Assembly: GCA_934394665.1 (NCBI GenBank) | Contig: CAKRRS010000094.1 | Coordinates: 1 to 9,828, forward strand | Reading direction: 5' to 3' | Length of the DNA: 9,828 nt | Source: an uncultured Acetatifactor sp. | Lineage (GTDB): Bacteria > Bacillota > Clostridia > Lachnospirales > Lachnospiraceae | In this document: in pieces, positions 5,924-9,828 of the stretch | Layout: each line of letters starts with the position of its first letter | How positions within the stretch are numbered: the stretch's first letter is position 1 | Made by a program: the position numbers and the translations under genes | The notes under the pieces: model-generated | The model's database searches: none | The model's input: only the letters and a program-made list of their open reading frames with translations | What the model was told of the DNA's origin: nothing

Positions 5924-6658
5924 TCAGTTTTCATCGTTATGACCGGCAGCCGGCACAAGATATTTAAACTGCGCAAATGCCGGATTCTGCGGTGTTACCC
6001 GGAATGTCATTTTTTTATGGCTGACAGGATGTTCAAACGCAAGGGCATAGGCGCACAGCGCTACGCCACGGTAATTCCGACCTTCCTTTTCTTCCGTCTG
6101 TGCAGATCCGTATTTCGTATCTCCCAGCAAAGGCAATCCTGCATGCGCAAACTGTACACGAATCTGATGAAAACGTCCGGTTTCAATGCAAATGTCTGCT
6201 AACGAAAGCAGCACAGGCTGCTGCACCGTTTCCAGGATGCAGTAGTGCAACTTCGCCATTTTGGCATCCGGAAAATGCTTCTCTCTGCCGGTGACGACCT
6301 CTGCCACAGTTCCCACTTTCCGCAAGTAATCCACAAGTTCCCCTTCGGAAGTCTCGGGATATCCACAAAGTACCGCGTAATATTGTTTATTCAATGTTCC
6401 TTCCGACAGCTGCCTGGTAAGAACTGCTGCCGCATTTTTCTCTTTTGCGAACACCAATACGCCCTCCACAGGCTGATCCAGTCTGTGAATCACTGCCAGA
6501 TACGGTTCGCCCCTGCGGACTCCGGGCTGCTTTACGAGGTAGGATTTCAATTCACTGACCACATCCGGCTGCCCGACCCGAGCAGACTGTACCGCCAGAC
6601 CTGCCGGTTTGCGGATGACCAGTATGCTGTTATCTTCATATAAGATTTCCGTTTTCAT
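5924..6658 (-). CDS. RluA-family RNA pseudouridine synthase
   Basis: The enzyme isomerises uridine to pseudouridine in rRNA or tRNA. The 244-residue protein has the catalytic motif HRLDQPVEG (58-66) with the nucleophilic aspartate D61, and the conserved TGRFHQIRVQF (160-170) with GDTKYG (179-184). It starts at EILYEDNSILVIRKPAG, the usual beginning of the catalytic domain, with no room for an N-terminal S4 domain, so it is the short single-domain type. Glutamine after HRLD, where arginine or lysine is common, is a small variation. AGAGG lies 6 bases before the ATG. It follows the rsmF-type gene by 84 bases with no promoter or terminator seen between, so an operon is likely. Target uridine cannot be told from the sequence. 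Confidence 0.9.
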   Translation of the reverse strand: MKTEILYEDNSILVIRKPAGLAVQSARVGQPDVVSELKSYLVKQPGVRRGEPYLAVIHRLDQPVEGVLVFAKEKNAAAVLTRQLSEGTLNKQYYAVLCGYPETSEGELVDYLRKVGTVAEVVTGREKHFPDAKMAKLHYCILETVQQPVLLSLADICIETGRFHQIRVQFAHAGLPLLGDTKYGSAQTEEKEGRNYRGVALCAYALAFEHPVSHKKMTFRVTPQNPAFAQFKYLVPAAGHNDEN

Positions 6659-6742
6659 GTTGTTCCTCTATTGCCTTGTGCACCTACTGTATTTGGGCAA
6701 ACATTTTGTCCTATCCTGCACTTTCCGTGTTCTCTGCTTCAG

Positions 6743-8230
6743 CTATTTTCTGAGTCCCTTGGGATAATGATTCTTCATAATACCGCCCGCAAGCTTGCCC
6801 CAGCCTAAGCTGATACCGTCCACGCAGATCAGATACCAGCCCTTTTCGCCTTCCGCGGAAAAAGTCTGCCCCTTCAGATATGCAGCCGCTTCTTCTACAG
6901 AGAGCTTCCACACATGCTTCACATCCTGCGGCTGTAATGCCAGTGCCAGTGCATGCGCCGGTTCGAACCGGTTCTTTTTTAAGGTTCCGAGATGCAATCC
7001 GGGACGCATGACTTTCAGCCCTTTTACCGCAGGCATCTCTGCCGGCATCCGGTACAGATTCTCGCCAAAAGCCAGATAGCCGCTTTGTTCATTCTCCGGA
7101 TTCAATTTCGAGGCACCTTCGTCAGTAAATGTTTCTTTTGCAAAAGTAAAGTATTCTGCCCAGTCCTTTGCCAGATTTTTCGCCGAAATCCCTTTCTCCG
7201 GACCGTTTGCACTGACAGGACGGTAGCCTTCCGGCAACTCTCCCTTTTTATGAAGTACCGCCGCGTAATGTCCTTCTCCCTTCAGCTTATGTGGCCATAG
7301 GCGCAGCGTTCCTTCGATCCCGGAAGCCGGGGTGGTTACACTGTCAGGCAGTCCGTCACAGCCTTCCGGAATCCCTAGGGCTTTCTGATCGACCGGCACG
7401 ATCTCGAACTCATCGTGCTTTGCAAGGAAACGACTGATACTTCCTTCATTTTCCGCCGGAGCAAAGGTACAGGTAGAATAGACCAGTCTTCCACCGGGGC
7501 GAAGCATCCTTGCCGCACATTCCAGAATTCCGTCCTGTCTGTCCGCGCAAAGCTGTACATTTTCCGGGCTCCATTCTTCGCACGCCACCTCATTTTTGCG
7601 AAACATTCCTTCGCCGGAACAGGGCGCATCCACCAGGATCCTGTCAAAATATTCTTCAAAAATATCTGCCAGATGTTCCGGTGTCTCATTCAGCACACAA
7701 GTGTTGCGGATGCCCATGCGTTCCACATTCTCCGACAGAATCTTTGCCCGGACCGGATGGATCTCGTTGGTAACAAGCAGTCCCTCTCCCTGCATCGCCG
7801 CAGCGATCTGGGTACTTTTTCCTCCGGGAGCCGCACACAGATCCAGGATCCGTTCTCCCGGCTGTGGTGACAGTAGTGTCACAGGTGCCATTGCGCTGGG
7901 TTCCTGAATATAATACAGACCCGCTTCATGCCAGGGATGCTTACCCGGCTGATCTTCTTTGGCATAATAATAGCCGTTCTCCGCCCAGGGTACCTGTTCC
8001 AGACAGAATGTCTGATGCAGTTTTTCCTCTATCGTATCACTAACACTATAAGCATCCTCAATGTCTGCATTTCTGACACTTTTATCAGTATCCTGTCTGT
8101 CACGCTTCTCTGTCTTCAATGGATTCAGACGCAGTGCCTGATATTTTTCATGTTCAAAACTTGCCAGAAACTCTTCGTATTCCGATCCCAGAAGTCCCTG
8201 CATTCTCTTTAAAAACGGCTGTGGAAGCAT
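6743..8230 (-). CDS. rsmF: RsmF-type rRNA (cytosine-5-) methyltransferase, NOL1/NOP2/Sun family
   Basis: The product methylates a cytosine of rRNA with SAM; the E. coli relative RsmF (YebU) makes m5C1407 of 16S rRNA. The 495-residue protein has an N-terminal RNA-binding segment with LRLNPLKT (33-40), SAM motif CAAPGGKS (132-139), DAPCSGEG (201-208) with C204, and YSTCTF (251-256) with C254. The two cysteines are those used for base attack and product release in this family. The C-terminal part (about 340-495) matches the RsmF C-terminal and PUA-like region. Residues 41-68, between LRLNPLKT and the EQVPW segment, form a charged, low-conservation stretch that looks longer than usual. GGAG lies 7 bases upstream of the ATG. 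It is the first gene of the minus-strand block and has a promoter-like site about 35 bases upstream. Confidence 0.9.
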   Translation of the reverse strand: MLPQPFLKRMQGLLGSEYEEFLASFEHEKYQALRLNPLKTEKRDRQDTDKSVRNADIEDAYSVSDTIEEKLHQTFCLEQVPWAENGYYYAKEDQPGKHPWHEAGLYYIQEPSAMAPVTLLSPQPGERILDLCAAPGGKSTQIAAAMQGEGLLVTNEIHPVRAKILSENVERMGIRNTCVLNETPEHLADIFEEYFDRILVDAPCSGEGMFRKNEVACEEWSPENVQLCADRQDGILECAARMLRPGGRLVYSTCTFAPAENEGSISRFLAKHDEFEIVPVDQKALGIPEGCDGLPDSVTTPASGIEGTLRLWPHKLKGEGHYAAVLHKKGELPEGYRPVSANGPEKGISAKNLAKDWAEYFTFAKETFTDEGASKLNPENEQSGYLAFGENLYRMPAEMPAVKGLKVMRPGLHLGTLKKNRFEPAHALALALQPQDVKHVWKLSVEEAAAYLKGQTFSAEGEKGWYLICVDGISLGWGKLAGGIMKNHYPKGLRK

Positions 8231-8263
8231 AACATTTCTCCATTCCTGTAATCTTTCCCACTA

Positions 8264-8293
8264 ACTGTATCACAGGTAACTATTGTGCGGCAA
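8264..8293 (-). promoter_or_regulatory. Promoter of the rsmF-type gene
   Basis: On the minus strand TTGCCG (8293-8288) and TACAGT (8269-8264) are 18 bases apart, with TG one base before the -10 box. Its -35 box lies 7 bases from the -35 box of the divergent GH5 promoter, and together they make the inverted repeat GGCAA/TTGCC at 8289-8305. Confidence 0.5.
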
Positions 8294-8300
8294 TATTTTC

Positions 8301-8329
8301 TTGCCAGTGGTCACTTACACATCTATAAT
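8301..8329 (+). promoter_or_regulatory. Promoter of the GH5 lipoprotein gene
   Basis: TTGCCA (8301-8306), a 17-base spacer and a consensus TATAAT (8324-8329) form a strong sigma-A promoter. Transcription would start near 8336, giving a leader of about 125 nt before the ATG at 8462. Confidence 0.7.
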
Positions 8330-8356
8330 ATTTTTGTAAGTGTTTGTATGTAAGTA
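8312..8356 (+). promoter_or_regulatory. TGTAAGTG inverted and direct repeats around the GH5 promoter
   Basis: CACTTACA (8312-8319), inside the promoter spacer, is the exact inverse of TGTAAGTG (8335-8342), which lies at the expected transcription start. A third copy, TGTAAGTA (8349-8356), follows 14 bases later in the same direction. Such placement around a -10 box suits a repressor, for example one that responds to sugars, but the regulator is unknown. Confidence 0.5.
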
Positions 8357-8374
8357 TGTCATATTGATTCTGTT

Positions 8375-8439
8375 GTTTCGACAACGAAGTCCCAGGATTA
8401 CGATCTGGGGAAACTGTTATTTTAGTTACCTATGTAACT
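8375..8439 (+). ncRNA. Structured leader RNA of the GH5 gene (candidate)
   Basis: The leader can fold into a bulged hairpin. GTTTC (8375-8379) pairs with GAAAC (8410-8414), and CCCAG (8391-8395) with CTGGG (8405-8409). An 11-nt bulge lies only on the 5' side, and a 9-nt loop closes the stem. ACGA occurs in both bulge and loop. A second stem AGTTAC/GTAACT (8424-8429, 8434-8439) with a CTAT loop follows about 15 bases before the ribosome binding site. I could not match it to any riboswitch class I know. It may be a regulatory leader, an mRNA-stabilising structure, or chance folding. Confidence 0.35.
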
Positions 8440-8461
8440 TAGTCGAGAAAAGAGGTTATTT

Positions 8462-9652
8462 ATGTCCAGATTTATTTTGAAAAAAACGCTCAGCTGCGCC
8501 GTACTGGCAGCTCTGAGTACCTGTGCTCTCGCCGGTTGCGGCAAGCAGACTCCTGCGGACAATACCGCCTCTGCGGATGCTGACCTGCAGACCCAAACAG
8601 TAGATGTCTCTCAGGAAGCCCCCTCTGCGTCCACCGTGGAAGCGGTTCCTGAAACCACACCCACTGCAGATGCCGACGCTGTCTCCGGACAAGGAGAAAC
8701 TCCCACTCCGGAATTCACCATCTGCCGCTCTGACACTCCCTATGGTGTCCACGGTGCTCTTCACGTGGAAAACGGAAAACTTACCGATCAGAACGGTGAA
8801 GTCATACAACTCTACGGTATGTCTACCCACGGAATTGCCTGGTTCCCACAGTATATCAACCCTGATGCTTTCCGCACCCTGCGCGACGACTGGAATACCA
8901 ACTGTATCCGTCTCGCCATGTATACGACGGAATATGGTGGCTATTGTGCCGGCGGTGATCAGACGCAGCTAAAACAGCTGATAAAAGACGGCGTATCTTA
9001 TGCCACCGATCTCGGCATGTATGTCATCGTCGACTGGCATATCTTAAGTGACAACGATCCGAATCAGCATAAGGATGAAGCAATTGCTTTCTTCCGCGAG
9101 ATGACAGCAGCCTTCGCCGACAACAACAATGTCCTCTACGAGATTTGCAATGAACCCAACGGCGGTACTTCCTGGGAAAGCATCAAATCCTATGCCGAAG
9201 AAGTCATTCCCGTGATCCGGGAGCAGAAACCGGATGCCGTAATTCTCGTAGGAACTCCTACCTGGAGCCAGGAGATCGACAAAGCTGCCGCTTCTCCGCT
9301 TTCCTATGACAATATCATGTATACGCTGCATTTCTATGCCGGCACGCACAAGGACGACCTGCGTAACCGCTTAGAGACCTGCGAGCAGAACAATCTTCCG
9401 GTATTTGTCAGCGAATTCGGCATGTGTGACGCTTCCGGCAATGGTGCCAATGATTTTGATTCTACGCTCGAATGGTTTGATCTGCTGAACAAATATCAGA
9501 TCAGCTTCTGTTGCTGGAACCTTGCCAACAAAGATGAAAGCAGCAGTGTCTTCAAGGCATCCAGTACCGCAGTTTCCGACTGGACCGATGATGATTTTAA
9601 TGAATCCGGACGCTGGATTCGCGACTACTTCCGCACAATGACGCAGAAATAG
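8462..9652 (+). CDS. Secreted lipoprotein GH5 glycoside hydrolase, cellulase-like
   Basis: The protein probably cleaves beta-1,4-glucan or a related beta-glycan at the cell surface. Residues 1-26 are a lipoprotein signal (basic start, hydrophobic core, lipobox LAGC with C26). Residues 27-85 form an Ala/Thr/Pro/Asp-rich linker that would hold the enzyme off the membrane. The catalytic domain runs from about 95 to 393. It has R150, DWH (191-193), YEICNEP (226-232) with acid/base E231, HFYAGTH (290-296), VSEFG (316-320) with nucleophile E318, and CWNLANK (351-357). These are the GH5 hallmarks, closest to subfamily 2 endoglucanases. No carbohydrate-binding or dockerin module is present, so it is a free-standing lipoprotein of 396 residues. 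AGAGG lies 6 bases before the ATG. No clear terminator follows. Beta-glucan as substrate is inferred. Confidence 0.88.
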   Translation: MSRFILKKTLSCAVLAALSTCALAGCGKQTPADNTASADADLQTQTVDVSQEAPSASTVEAVPETTPTADADAVSGQGETPTPEFTICRSDTPYGVHGALHVENGKLTDQNGEVIQLYGMSTHGIAWFPQYINPDAFRTLRDDWNTNCIRLAMYTTEYGGYCAGGDQTQLKQLIKDGVSYATDLGMYVIVDWHILSDNDPNQHKDEAIAFFREMTAAFADNNNVLYEICNEPNGGTSWESIKSYAEEVIPVIREQKPDAVILVGTPTWSQEIDKAAASPLSYDNIMYTLHFYAGTHKDDLRNRLETCEQNNLPVFVSEFGMCDASGNGANDFDSTLEWFDLLNKYQISFCCWNLANKDESSSVFKASSTAVSDWTDDDFNESGRWIRDYFRTMTQK

Positions 9653-9714
9653 TCATATCCAACTTATAAATATATCCTCCGACTTTTCTACGAATGTTGG
9701 AAGCATACTATCTT

Positions 9715-9828
9715 TTACATCAAATCTTCGTCATAAACCGCTCTGCCGCCACCGATGAATTTCGGTCTGGTACGGGCGCATACCACATGGGCGTCTCCGA
9801 TCTGTCCGGTCCGGAGACGCACCGGTAC
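9715..9828 (-). CDS. Unidentified protein, C-terminal 37 residues
   Basis: An open frame enters from the right edge and ends at TAA (9717-9715), convergent with the GH5 gene across a 62-base gap. The visible end includes RLRTGQIGDAHVVCARTRPK and finishes GGGRAVYDEDLM. Codon use and GC match the neighbouring housekeeping genes, and a frame free of stops over 37 codons with this composition looks coding. I do not recognise the family. Within the gap, TCCAAC and GTTGGA form a weak long-range inverted repeat around 9659-9702, but without a T run it is not a convincing terminator. Confidence 0.5.
   Translation of the reverse strand, partial: VPVRLRTGQIGDAHVVCARTRPKFIGGGRAVYDEDLM

Noticed and set aside
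7415..7870. Long plus-strand open frames opposite the rsmF-type gene
   Set aside because: They are antisense to a gene with complete catalytic motifs, and their products are low-complexity Ser/Cys/Arg-rich sequences typical of reverse-strand reading.
8289..8305. GGCAA/TTGCC inverted repeat as an operator
   Set aside because: It is explained by the two divergent -35 boxes (TTGCCG and TTGCCA) facing away from each other.
8375..8439. A c-di-GMP (GEMM) or other known riboswitch before the GH5 gene
   Set aside because: The conserved core sequences of the classes I can recall are absent, so only an unassigned structured leader is reported.
8456..8830. A 124-codon minus-strand open frame over the start of the GH5 gene
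   Set aside because: The plus strand shows a lipobox, linker and GH5 domain in frame. The minus frame has no supporting signals and would run over the GH5 promoter side without its own ribosome binding site.
1..9828. CRISPR array, insertion sequence with transposase, or replication origin
   Set aside because: No regularly spaced long direct repeats, no transposase or integrase reading frame and no DnaA-box cluster are visible.

Overview
The window looks like chromosomal DNA of a gut-type member of the Clostridia, most likely Lachnospiraceae. This is inferred, not proven. The protein-coding DNA is of moderate GC with strong AGGAG-type ribosome binding sites. The tRNA lacks an encoded CCA. The gene families (a YtvI-like AI-2E permease, an RsmF-type methyltransferase, a GH5 cellulase-like lipoprotein, a Fic/antitoxin pair) also fit that group.

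Layout. (a) 1-1340 is AT-rich accessory DNA. It holds the first codons of an unrecognised minus-strand gene behind two promoter-like sites and a terminator-like hairpin. It also holds a VbhA-like antitoxin overlapping a Fic toxin gene that is cut off inside its catalytic motif. At the edge is an attachment-site-like stretch with four TTACCAC repeats and a 33-bp imperfect palindrome, ending just before the 3' end of the first housekeeping gene. I read this as the edge of an integrated, partly decayed mobile island. (b) 1348-2850 carries an RlmI-type 23S rRNA methyltransferase and, divergent from it, a tRNA-Pro(CGG) with its promoter and a strong bidirectional terminator. (c) 2861-8230 is a block of minus-strand genes. 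In transcription order these are an RsmF-type rRNA methyltransferase, an RluA-family pseudouridine synthase, an AI-2E/YtvI family permease and an O-antigen-ligase-like polytopic membrane protein with its own promoter. (d) 8231-8461 is a divergent promoter region. (e) 8462-9652 is a secreted lipoprotein GH5 glycoside hydrolase on the plus strand, with a roughly 125-nt leader that can fold. (f) The last 114 bases are the C-terminal end of an unidentified minus-strand gene convergent with it.

How the parts relate. rsmF and the pseudouridine synthase gene are probably co-transcribed, with the permease next in line. Together with rlmI they make three RNA-modification enzymes in about 7 kb. The GH5 lipoprotein is an independent unit, probably for surface beta-glucan breakdown, whose promoter is surrounded by inverted and direct TGTAAGT repeats. 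The most distinctive items are the truncated Fic toxin beside a kept antitoxin, the att-like repeats resembling Tn916-type integrase arm sites, and the unassigned GH5 leader RNA. No complete new multi-gene defence or biosynthetic system is visible.
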